This document shows positions 1-11,060 of a DNA stretch of 64,000 bases, one piece after another (position 1 is the stretch's first letter; each line of letters starts with the position of its first letter). Source of the DNA: Omphiscola glabra (lineage: Eukaryota; Mollusca; Gastropoda; Lymnaeidae); assembly GCA_964017045.1 (NCBI GenBank), contig OZ024811.1:11623818-11687817 (forward strand), given 5' to 3'. The notes beneath the pieces were generated by a model that saw only the letters and a list, made by a program, of their open reading frames with translations, searched no databases and was not told the origin of the DNA. The translations under genes were made by a program, and so were the position numbers.

Positions 1-555
1 GTGTCATGTGTTTTTTTAATGCATCAGTCTCTAATATAAGTTTAGTCACTTTCCTCAGAATATTAGGAAACTTTCTTAGAATGTGTAGGCCTGTAATAAT
101 TTTTTTTAGAAATAACGATGTAAATTTAGTTATTGTGGTGGAGTTGGGGGGGGGGGGGGGGTAACTGCATGAGAGAATTTAAGGGGAAAAAATAAATTAA
201 AGAAGATAATATTCAGTTGTAGCTTTAAGTGATGAGCTATTTCAATTAGAATTATTAGACTACAACAACAAAACATTAACCTTGAGAAAAAAAAATATCT
301 TAGACTACCACAATCAGTTTTTTAAAAAAATCAATTTTTAGTAATTAAGACAACCTTAAAAGCAGACATTTTAGTTTTAGAATTTAAAGTCAGTGTCAGT
401 AATTGGTAACTCTCATTGTCAAACATTGAATGCTGTCAAATTATGCAGTAAGAGTAAGTGGCAGCCTTTAAGCATTAGTTATTTATAATCTTTTTTTAAA
501 ATATTATTTAAAATGCATTATTGAATTTGTATCTAACCAACAAAAATGTATCCAG

Positions 556-3500
556 CTAACTCCAAACATGATTTGTGCAAATTCTCCAACTGCACAAATT
601 CCACTGCCAAAGATGCCTAACTACTTCCGTTTCAAAGGGGAGCAAGTTCTAATAGAAAATCCAAGCCCACCATCTCTGACGTATACCATAGTAAGTTTGT
701 TCTGTTCATTTAGTATGTTAATATACCATAGTAAGTTTGTTCTGTTCATTTAGTATGTTAATATACCATAGTAAGTTTGTTCTGTTCATTTAGTATGTTA
801 ATATACCATAGTAAGTTTGTTCTGTTCATTTAGTATGTTAATATACCATAGTAAGTTTGTTCTGTTCATTTAGTATGTTAATATACCATAGTAAGTTTGT
901 TCTGTTCATTTAGTATGTTAATATACGATAGTAAGTTTGTTCTGTTCATTTAGTATGTTAACTCTTTTTATGACATGCAGCGCCGCCATTCGCACACGGG
1001 TACCATTAAGCTCAATGCTATTCGGATGTCATTTGTGGTAGTTTATTTTAGTAAAACTGAAAAATTAACATTTCAAACGTATAGTACATTCAATTATGTT
1101 TCATTTGATACCTAATTTGGTCTTACAAGCCCAACAATAATATTTTAAATGGTTTTTTAATCCCAACCTCTCAATTCTGGTACCCATGTACCTATAGCCA
1201 CTTCGTTACTTTATAGCCCACAATATGGAACACGAAGAATATTTATTTATTATTTTCTTATAGGAACAGTACAACCATGATCAGGGTATTTTTATTCAAG
1301 ACTTGGTTAATGCAGCTGATCAAGGCATGGCCAGTGACAAGTCATACACTCGAGTGGTTACAGACTTCAATTCAGGTCATTGCAAAATTCATATTTTTGC
1401 TTCAAAAAGAGTTTCCCAGAATTTTAAATATTTAGACTAAGTGTCATAAGATAAAAAGGTGATGAGACTTTTTGGAGTCATGAGAGCTTATTTAGACAAT
1501 AGTTCCTTTCATATGGGGATGTGGTCGTTTCTAATACACAAAAAGTTTTAAAGTGGTGGGGGGGGGGGGGGGGGGCTAAACCTCAAAATATGATCAAGAA
1601 CCACTGCCATAAACAATCCAATTAATTCCATAGAGCCTTACAATTAATACAATTTTTGTTTTTGTTGAGAATCAGTGTTGAATTTTTATGTTCTATTCAA
1701 ATTGTCATATGTGGGCTACAGTTTTGCAAAAAAAGTTTCCCATTTCATTTAATAGTAGCCAGCTATGATAAAAGTGTATGGTGCAATTCGGTCAAATTTA
1801 ATTTAACAATGGTCTAAATACTTTTTTTAAAAACAAAAATTATATGTAAGGGTGAGGTTAAACTTTTGGCTCCCTTAAGATGTTTTTTTTTTTTTTAGTT
1901 CCATCATTTGTATCATATGTAGTCATTTCTTAGTAGACACTAATAAGTATTAGTGTGTTCAATGGCAAGTTGGATGGATTGGGATGTGGGAATGGGAAGT
2001 GTTAAGTTACTACCCATTCTAGATGACTGGTGTAACAAAAGGATTAAAATAAATAATATTTAAGATAGATAACATAATATGATAGGATACTTTTATTGAT
2101 CCAAATAAATGGAATTTTTTATTATTTATTTTAAATTCATGGTACAATTTTTTTTTTTTCCAATCTTGAAACTCCATGTTTGAGTTCTTCATTGTTCCTT
2201 AAAATTATTCAGTAGCAAGACTTTCACTGAATAATTGTGTGGTTTGCATAACTGTTGAGTTCCTGAGAGTGAGATGTAATTTTGAACAGTCTTGACGTTT
2301 TTTTTTCTCCACCATTATGGACACTCCTTATGTTTGTTGCCGATTTGTCTTTTGGATGGTTGTCATATGCCAGAAAAGATCATTTGGAATGAGAAAAAAT
2401 GAATGGCACAACACAAAATCATACCATTCAAGCATATCAGTCAACCTGACATGTCTCAAGACAGATGCTGATAAGTCATATATAAGTGCATAAGCCTGGT
2501 CTTGTACTCTTTCTAAGGTATATTCGCAGGTAACAACACAATTACTTTCTGGTGTGTTACCATATTTATAGAATTTCATTAATTTCATTTTACAGGGCTC
2601 ACCTTTACGGTGAACTTAAATACTGGTACCTGTGAAACCAATAAAATTGATGCTGGTAATGTTGGTGCATTCAGCTTGGCTTCGGGGTTTGTCAAAATGA
2701 GGGATGCCAACCAATTTTTTGATTTGGATTCAGACAACTACACCTACATGGGCATAGTAAGAACATGGTCCATGTCATAAGTTTAAAAAAACAAAAACAA
2801 TAAGGAATTAAAAAGGGAATAATAATATCTTTAAAATCTATATCGCTGCTGTCTTCATTATCTTAAATATTTAATTTTTTTTTATTTCTTGGAAACAATT
2901 TTAATAATGCAATGTTAAGTTGCCTGTACCCAAGCAAATTTTGATAACAAGAAACGGTCAACCATTGTCATTGAAAATAAAAATCATGACTTGATGAATA
3001 TTCTGAATTTGTTTGAATACTGGACGACTCTGTCAATTAATTACATCCATCCCTGTGGTGCTACAGTCCATGTAGGGATTTAGCCTGCCTCACCACAATT
3101 CGTCCACTCAAACCTAACTGATGCTTTTCTTTTCCATACTTGAATTCCCAGCTGCTGTAGATCTTTTTCTATATAATTCATCCATCTAAGGCTATACCTG
3201 CCTTTGAGCTGTTTTCCTCTGGGGTTTTGGTGGTGCACCCTCTTTACTCCTCTGTCATGTGGCATTCTTTATAAGTGTCGTGCCCAGTTAAAGGTTAAAT
3301 AGCATACAAGACATCAAATTTCCTTGTCTTAGGTCTCACCTAATCTTAAATTCCCTTGAATATTCACCCTGAACCTTGATTTTTGATTTTTTTGAGGAAT
3401 TTAATGTTATATTTATCAGTCTAGTCAGTTTGTTGTTCAATGTTACATGTATCAGTCTTGTCAGTTTGTTGGGTATGACAAACTCCTGCAAAGTCTCATA

Positions 3501-6500
3501 TAGATATTTTTTTTAAAGTTGTCATAGGCCATTATATAATCCACATACAGTTGATGTACTGGTTTATTATATTTGTAACATTACTCTAATAAACATCTAA
3601 TGGTGACAATCTGATCAGACATTGATCTGTTTTGTCTGAATCCACATTGGTAGTCACCTAGTATTTGTTTAATGTATGCTTGCAGTATCTGGCAATCAGA
3701 TTTGTCAGTATTATTTTTTTTTAATGTAACATTTAATAGGGAAATTCCTGTTTAGTTTGTGAATTGGAGTTTGGAACCTTTCTTGTGAGTTGGGGTAATT
3801 AGTGCTGTGTCCCATTCTATTTGAATTTTCTCTTCATGTCAAATATTAGTTACAAGTTTATGTGTCTGAGTGTGTGGTTCTCTTCCTCCATATTTAATAA
3901 AAAATCTGCTGTGATGAGGTCTTCTCCAGAGGCGGCTTTGTGTTCAGCCCACCTCTCCAGTACTTTACTATTTTTCATAAGTAATTCTCCATCATTGCTC
4001 TCACACATCTGGGGTCTGGCTTGGTATCCATTCTTTTTGTCTTTTATCTGCATGAACATCCCACTGATATTTCGCTCTCTTGATAAGTCTTCTATTTATT
4101 TTAATTTAGCTTTTTCCCCATTCCCTTTTTTTTTTCTGTATACACATTTTCATTGCTTTCCTTCCTTTCATTTAATTGGTGGCCTATAATTTTGTATAAC
4201 TGTGGGTGGATCCTGGGGTTTCATAAAGAAAAATGATTTTTTTTTCAGAACCACGTTGAGGGTCGAGGGATTGACTGTGACGTGTGGAGCGCTTATTTCA
4301 CTGGCTTTAGTCCTGATCATGCTCCTGACACACTTTACACATGGTATTTTGCAAATGTAAGGCTTTTTTTTTTTAATGAGGTAATGTATGTCTGACACTT
4401 AAATGGAAATGTAAAATTTTTCTAATTTAAGTTTGTTTGACTCATAATGTATACAATTTTATCATAATGTATACCATTTTATCATAATGTATACCATTTT
4501 ATCATTATGTATACAATTTTATCATAATGTATACCATTTTATCATAATGTAGTCCATTTTATCATTATGTAAACAATTTCATCATAATGTAAACCATTTT
4601 ATCATAATGTAGACCATTTTATCACAATGTAGACCATTTTATCATAATGTAGACCATTTTATTTATGTGCATTTTTCTCAATCACAACCTGTGTGATTTA
4701 CAAATAGGCTGTAGTCTTTGTATGTTGCTTTCAAATTTATCCTTATGACATATATAGGCCTATAGTTTAGAAATGAAAAAAAAATCCTCTGAATCTATAT
4801 TAAGGTCACCAAATAATGCCAAAAAGGATGCTAAAAAAAAAATTGAAAAAAAAAACATTGTAGGATAAACAACTCTATCAAAATTTGATTGATACATTTG
4901 CCTGGAAATTTGTGAATTTAGGTTACTAGATTTTAGATTTTCATTTATTATCCTGCAGTGTATACTAATGGGAAATTTAAACAAATTTTATTTTGAGGCT
5001 TTTTATTAAATAAGACACATGTATATTAAAACATATCTGTATATTGTTGATGTGTACAGTCTGACTGGATGACATCACAGGGTTATGAAAACACTTTCCC
5101 GATGCCAGTGATGCTTGAGCTCACCTCCTCAACTGTAAGTTGTTAAAATTAAAAATTGATAAATCAAAGCACACAGCTTATGAAGTGAATGTTTTCCAAA
5201 ATCTTTTTTTAGTTTAAATTTTGACACTTGTGGGTACAAAGTATTATGCAAGAAATCTTGACGGTAAATGTCATCTAGATTGACTTTTTGGTGCTCAGGT
5301 TTGATTTGATAACAATTATTATTAAAAAATAAATTGTAAAAATGTATGGTCCCTAGAAGTTGAGTAATCTGTTTTCACTGAGGTTTTAATTTTTTTTTAT
5401 CCTCCACTCTTTGACTAATTTTAACACATCCCAGCTTCTTTATGAAGGTAACATACAAATAAATTGTTTTCACTTGTTCATCCAACAGCGACTAATTCAG
5501 TTCCACTTTTATGAATACAGTACTGATCAATCCATTGGATTAACTGATATTTCATCATGCTACACACCAGACAGTACAATGAACATAAAGATGTATATAA
5601 CGGGTCAGTTTGATTCAGAATCCTTTTTTTTTAACCATTGACCCTCTTTTTGAGCTTTGTCCTTATCTTAGGGTTTAGTTTTAGGATAATCTCAATTCTG
5701 AGATCCTCTTTCTTAATGCATAGATCATTAAAGGGTTATTACTTACTCTAAAGTTGACCCATGTTCACATCACCAGTTAATATATTACTGTGTCTAATCA
5801 CGTGACCAGGATTCTCTTTTATACCACCATTATTTTATGCAGGTGTTATCAATTATTTCACTGCTATTATTTGGGGGTGGGGGGAAAGACAAACTAATAC
5901 AAATCAATTATTTCAATGCTATTATTGTGGGGTGGGGCGAAAGAGAAATTAATACAAATCAATTATTTTGATTCTATTATTGGGGGTTGGGGGGAGAAAA
6001 ATTGATACAAATCAATTATTTTGATGGTATTATTGGGGCAGGGGGAAAGACAAACTGAAAAGAAAAAGTCCAAAACAACTGATTTGTTTAATGTACTGTG
6101 TTGACAAATTTTAATTTAAACATGGTTTACAAGTTGGAAAGACATTGGGTGGTCAATCCATTTATGGTTGACTTGTCAAACTTTAATTGGGTTTCACATA
6201 ATATGGTGAATTTAAAATACATATGCAATTTCTCATATTCTCAAACGTCATTCCCAGTAATTGTAACACTAAACGATGCCCTGATTTCTATGTCCTTTTA
6301 AACTGCTGCATTGTTTGATGTAACTTCCATCTATTTGAAAGGTTTCTGTCATTGCCATCTCATAGAGTCCAATGTTTTTATTCCAGGTCGCTTTGATCAG
6401 CTGTTTACGCCCTATCCTCCTGGGCTCCGTAATGGTTTCATCGCTGCCCTTACTGGATACACTAGTCTCAAGTCTTCCTTAAGAATTTCATCATTAGATG

Positions 6501-9156
6501 TAAGTTTTTATCCTAAAAAAAAGTTGGAACATTTTGGTAATTAAATTAGTGGAACATGTTGGTATTCAAAGTATGGGAGCATGTGGGTAATAAGAGTAGT
6601 GGAACATTTTGGTAATTAAATTAGTGGAATATGTTGGTTATCCAAGTAGTGGAGTCCATTTGTTATCAAAGTATTAGAACCTATTGTTTATCAATGTAGT
6701 GGAACCTTTTATAATTAAAGTAATGGAGCATGTTGGTATTCAAAATAGTGGAACATATGGTAATCAATTTAGTGGAACTTGTTGGTAATCAAAGTAAAGG
6801 ACAATCATGTCTGTTAGCTTGCTTTGTTAAAAAAATATATAAATAAATTCAAAGGGGTTCATGACATTTGAACATTCTATGCCACAGAAGAAACCTTAAT
6901 CTTCTTTCAAGGTAAAATATATAAAAATAAGAGAATCCTTCACTCAGATATGACACTCCAAACCTTTATTGAAGATACTAACTTATTAAACATCTTAAAC
7001 CAGCAAAATTTGTGAAAAATTTATTGTCATTAGAAAATGAAGAACAATTACAAAATAAAATTTCTTTCATTTCAGTTTCAACCAGCTCCAAATGATGAAA
7101 CTATGGTACAATTCAAGCTTTTAGATAAACCAACACTACCTGGAAATGTTGAGATTGCACTCAGACAAACACAAAATTCACAAATATTTAGTGAGCTATC
7201 AAATAAAGTCAAATCTGGGACTTTTTCAATAGATATTGCTAATTCGGTAAGAATGCCTTGTAGATTTAGTATTTTGAAAAAACTTATATTTTTTAAATAT
7301 TGAGAAATAAAAATCAGATTTAAATATAAGAATGAAAAGTAATTCTATTGTTAGATATACTGAGACCATGTTTTGTACTAAATGACATGGTTTTATTGAG
7401 TCTGGGACCCAGTGTAATGAATGCCATCGATTTATTGAGTCTGGAATCAGTGTAATGAATGCCATCGATTTATTGAGTCTGGAATTAGTGTAATAAATGC
7501 CATGGATTTATTTAGTCTGGAACTAGTGTAATAAATGCCATGGATTTATTTAGTCTGGAACTAGTGTAATAAATGCCATGGATTTATTAAGTCTGGAATC
7601 AGTGTAATAAATGCCATCGATTTATTGAGTCTGGAATCAGTGTAATGAATGCCATCGATTTATTGAGTCTGGAACTAGTGTAATAAATGCCATGGTTTTA
7701 TTGAGTCTGGAATCAGTGTAATGAATGCCATCGATTTATTGAGTCTGGAATCAGTGTAATGAATGCCATCGATTTATTAAGTCTGGAACTAGTGTAATAA
7801 ATGCCATGGATTTATTTAGCCTGGAACTAGTGTAATAAATGCCATGGATTTATTAAGTCTGGAACTAGTGTAATAAATGCCATGGATTTATTTAGTCTGG
7901 AACTAGTGTAATAAATGCCATGGATTTATTTAGTCTGGAACTAGTGTAATAAATGCCATGGATTTATTTAGTCTGGAACTAGTGTAATAAATGCCATGGA
8001 TTTATTGAGTCTGGAACTAGTGTAATAAATGCCATGGATTTATTGAGTCTGGAACTAGTGTAATAAATGCCATGGATGTATTGAGGTGAATATTTGTTTC
8101 TGCATTTAGGAAGCACAAGGTCCAGGAAAACGAACTGTCTATGTTAGGTCCAATTCTGTGCAGATAATGTCAGGCTCTGCCAGAATACCCCTGACAAGCT
8201 CCACTGGCTACTCAGCTGGTAAATATGTTTCTTTTAAGGAGTTGTTTTTAAATTTAATGTTGTTTTATCCCGTGATACTTGTTTGATTGCATTCATTAAT
8301 ATTTTATCAACAGCATTCGATTTCTATTGTATGAAAAATTTTTAGTTAGTCTATATTAAGAAGAATGAAATTATACCTCACTTTTCAAATCATTTCTTAT
8401 TTAAGTGACAGTAGGATTAATTTATTCAAAATCAATTCTTAGGTCTCTTTAAAATAATTTTCCCCTATCCTTAATGTTACGCATTTTTTTTTTACAAGTG
8501 TCTAAGAAATCCCAAATTATGTTTAAGGTTAGCTTGAAATAAGCAAATACGAAACATCAGATGAGCTGAAATAAAATTATCCAAAAGATGAAAAATTCTT
8601 ACACACTCAGCTTTTATATACATTTCTAGTTTGACTTACCCCCCCCCCCCCCCCCCCCCCCATCCCGGCACTTTCCCATTATTTAAACAGTCACATGGGC
8701 AATAATCATGCCTTTCTTACTTGGCCTTAAGGTGTGCCTTTTTTGTTTGTGCAAATTTTAGCGGAGGCTTGAGAACACATAGCTAGTTTTAGCGTTACTG
8801 GTTGATGCTGCACTAGTGACATTCTCTACAGATCCCATTGGTTGTAGTCTCCCCTCTCGGTCATCAGTTAGATTTTCGGTTTCTGCTCTTTGTGGTAAAA
8901 GAAAGTAATCCAAAAAGTCTGTGTTACTTTATCAAAATTTAATTACCGAAAATTGTGAGGTTCTTGTCTTGGACATCTTTAAAATGTTTATTGTCTTTAT
9001 CAACCAACAGGTTCCATGGCTGGCATAGGCATTGGAATGCTCGTGGCGGGTGTCCTATTTGGCGTCTTGGGGATTTTTCTGTTTAAAAGGTTCCGTGGCG
9101 GAGGTGGAAGCTCGGGTATAAACATGGAAAGAATGGGCAATGAATCCAACTCCTAA
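556..9156 (+). CDS. LolA-like single-pass membrane protein, 5'-truncated (10 exons)
   Basis: Exons 556-690, 1264-1375, 2596-2756, 4249-4356, 5060-5134, 5489-5603, 6387-6499, 7076-7246, 8110-8218 and 9011-9156 join in phase to 1245 bases (414 residues plus TAA). All introns are GT-AG. The first exon is taken to start after an AG at 554-555, because LTPNM is in frame and the ATG at 568 opens no signal peptide; the signal peptide and earlier exons should lie left of the window. The extracellular part has scattered cysteines (TCETN, GIDCDVW, SSCYTP) and a late segment VQFKLLDKPTLPGNVEIALR typical of the C-terminal part of metazoan LolA-like proteins. The last exon encodes a hydrophobic helix followed by a short basic tail, so it is type I. 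Function in the family is poorly known. AATAAA at 9538 is a possible poly(A) signal. The acceptor of the sixth exon could instead be at about 5434 (also in frame). The gene model is solid; the family name is recalled similarity. Confidence 0.78.
681..960 (+). repeat. 40-bp tandem array copying the splice donor (7 units)
   Basis: Seven nearly identical 40-bp units (starts 681, 721, 761, 801, 841, 881, 921) each contain CCATAGTAAGT (last unit CGATAGTAAGT). The true exon end, ATA followed by GTAAGT at 690/691, is inside the first unit, so the donor is present seven times in a row. Using the second donor would add 40 bases and shift frame. Confidence 0.97.
978..1205 (+). mobile_element. Dispersed MITE-like repeat, copy A
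   Basis: About 228 bp, clearly homologous in the same orientation to 20217-20448. Shared landmarks are TCAATGCTATTCGGATGTCA, GTGGTAGTTTATTTTAGT and ATAGCCACTTCG. It lies immediately right of the 40-bp donor array in the intron of the LolA-like gene. No coding capacity. Copy B keeps a better terminal inverted repeat. Confidence 0.8.
3060..4060 (-). mobile_element. Degenerate LINE (non-LTR retrotransposon) fragment
   Basis: Read on the minus strand, three separate pieces occur in the order expected for an RT-encoding LINE. The first, at about 4060-3850, contains SKVLERWAEH, typical of the region before RT. The second, at about 3660-3600, is the RT motif GDYQCGFRQNRSMSDQIVT. The third, at 3265-3080, is the C-terminal tail KGRYSLRWMNYIEKDLQQLG. 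The pieces are in different frames with stops between, and much of the RT core is missing. It is a dead insertion in an intron of the LolA-like gene, antisense to it. Subfamily not assigned. Confidence 0.75.
4440..4665 (+). repeat. 20-bp tandem array (about 11 units)
   Basis: Unit ATCATAATGTATACCATTTT with drift (atacc, agacc, aaacc variants). It begins about 80 bases after the splice donor at 4357 in the LolA-like gene. Confidence 0.93.
5850..6060 (+). repeat. About 55-bp imperfect tandem repeat (4 units)
   Basis: Each unit pairs AATCAATTATTT with a G-rich segment (GGGGGTGGGGGGAAAGACAA-like). Intronic in the LolA-like gene. Confidence 0.85.
6520..6800 (+). repeat. Imperfect short tandem repeat at a donor
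   Basis: About a dozen imperfect 22-25-bp units around AGTGGAACATGTTGGTAAT. The array starts some 20 bases after the splice donor at 6500. Confidence 0.85.
7385..8085 (+). repeat. 38-bp tandem array (about 18 units)
   Basis: The period is 38 bp (repeated CATGGATTTA at 7501, 7539, 7577). The unit contains AGTCTGGAACTAGTGTAATA and AATGCCATGGATTTATT. Two variants (CATGGA and CATCGA) occur in blocks. The array stops 25 bases before the exon at 8110, so the branch point of that intron is in or beside it. Confidence 0.96.
8639..8661 (+). repeat. Poly(C) tract (23 bp)
   Basis: Uninterrupted C run in the last intron of the LolA-like gene; one of about ten G or C homopolymers of 14 or more in the window. 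Confidence 0.95.
9011..9156 (+). CDS. Terminal exon of the LolA-like gene: transmembrane helix and tail
   Basis: The acceptor CAG ends at 9010 and the split glycine codon is completed here. The exon encodes a helix of about 22 hydrophobic residues (MAGIGIGMLVAGVLFGVLG then IFLF), the stop-transfer residues KRFR, a glycine/serine stretch and a 13-residue hydrophilic C-terminus ending ESNS before TAA. GxxxG-like spacing (GIGIGM, GVLFG) could support helix packing; that is inference. No signalling motif is visible in the short cytosolic tail. Confidence 0.85.
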
Positions 9157-11060
9157 TTAATGTTAAACTTTGTTGGATGATCGTGTTTAGCAATATAAAC
9201 CTGTTTGTTTCATGTGGGTGAGAATCGTATCAATGTTATCCAGTAAGTTATTTTTTAAAAAATGCAAGGCCCCTTTCTCTCTATCACAGCCAAACCACTT
9301 AACACCATTGTAATTGTTGAATATATCCTCAGCATCTGTTCAAAAGGTGTATTGCAATATATAAGTTGGTTTATTTTTAATTTAGAACTTAAACATTTCA
9401 TTTCATTATTCTCTAACAAGGCATGGAGTGTTCACTGTGGAAGCAACATTTCACTTTTATCATATTTTAAATATTTTTGTTTTAAGCTTTTTTATTCATT
9501 GTGCTACATTCCCCTTCATGGAGTTGAATTAAAAATCAATAAAAACAACTTAAAACATGACTTCAATGCATTATTTCAAGTCAGGCATCAATAATCAATA
9601 CCCAGTGTGTAATCATTACATTGACATCTGACCCAAAACAAAAGGCAGCTTTCAACCACATCAAATGAAATGACCTAACCTATTTGTGGGTGCTAAAATT
9701 TTGTGACTCTAAGTAGATGCTAGTGTGCTGTGTGGTCCCTAAAAGGATGCTACCATGTTGGAGCCATAGAAGGATGGATACAATGTTGGGGCCCTACATA
9801 GATGATATGACTGGTCTATAAAAGTATGCTAATATAATGGAGTCGTAAAAGGATGCTAAAATGTTGGGGGCCAGAAAATTGTGCTAAAAAGTTGGGGCCA
9901 GAAAATTGTGCTAAAATGTTGGGGCCAGAAAAGTGTGCTCTTCTTTTGAGATCATAAAGAGCATGCTTATGTTATGTTTTGCCCATAAGTGGATGCTGCA
10001 AGTGCAATCAATCCTTCTTGCTTTTCCTACTGTAACAAATTATTTGCTCTCTGTTTGGTTCTTGGCTGTGATGATTAAGACATTTAGAGTCACTGGCAAC
10101 ATATTATCTCTTTTCTTCAGGATAATTTATCTACACAACACAAACTGAACTTTCCTATAAAAAATGTTGTTTCTAAGATTAACCCCCCCCCCCCCACGAA
10201 AGTTCCTCACACAAAAAAAGCACAGGATTATTCCTCACTCAAAGATTGGGTACACAGAATACTTCCCACACATATGATTCCGCACAAAAATATGTCTCAC
10301 TTTTTTTGCATGTGTTTGCTGCAAGTGCATCCGGGGCGTAAAACTCAAAGAAAGGTACATTGGCGGGCCACACTGCAATGAAAAACAAAATTTAGATTAT
10401 TTTTTTTAATTAAAATTGCGGACAATGGAGTTTGAACCAATGAGTTTTACGTTAGCGTTCTGAATACATTGTGTCTTCAGCAGTTAACAGTTACAGCATA
10501 AAGCACAGCACCGAATATCCACTTGAGAATCAACAAAGAAACATGAATTAATGTTTTTAAAAAATAATGGAAACTGAAACTAGAGGTAGTGTTCAGTGAT
10601 TAGCAAAACCAAATAGTTAATGTTTTAGTGAAAAACTTAGCGAAAGCGGTCAAGCTTTAAATAAATGAAAAATAAAAATCCATATAGTAATTGTATTAAT
10701 TTAAATTTTGTTTATTCTTTCAAAATATCTTCCATAATTATATTAAAAATCAATAGTACAAATTGTCCAGCCAACAGCACCAAAACATCATTTCATATGT
10801 ATTATTATTACACATCAAAACATCATTTCATATGTATTATACATGCAATTTCTATTTATAACACATTCACTTACCAATTTCATACATAACACATTTAATT
10901 TCCAAACTCCATACATCACATTTAATTTTCCATACAAGACAGTTTAATTTTCCAATAATAACATATGACCATTATAATTGCAAATTTCAACAAGATGATG
11001 GAATCAACATTAACAATAACAGTGACCAACAGGCAATAGCTCAAGTTACTGATTGCTGAG
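9157..11060. other. Convergent 3' UTRs and intergenic spacer
   Basis: Between the stop of the LolA-like gene (+) and the stop of BLOC1S6 (-). It holds AATAAA at 9538 (+), an imperfect repeat of GTTGGGGCCAGAAAATTGTG at about 9840-9940, a C14 tract near 10182, and a possible inverted pair CGTAAAACTCA (10337) / TGAGTTTTACG (10441). AATAAA on the minus strand at about 10716-10711 could end BLOC1S6 mRNA. The open frames here are short and low-complexity; I see no further gene. Confidence 0.6.
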
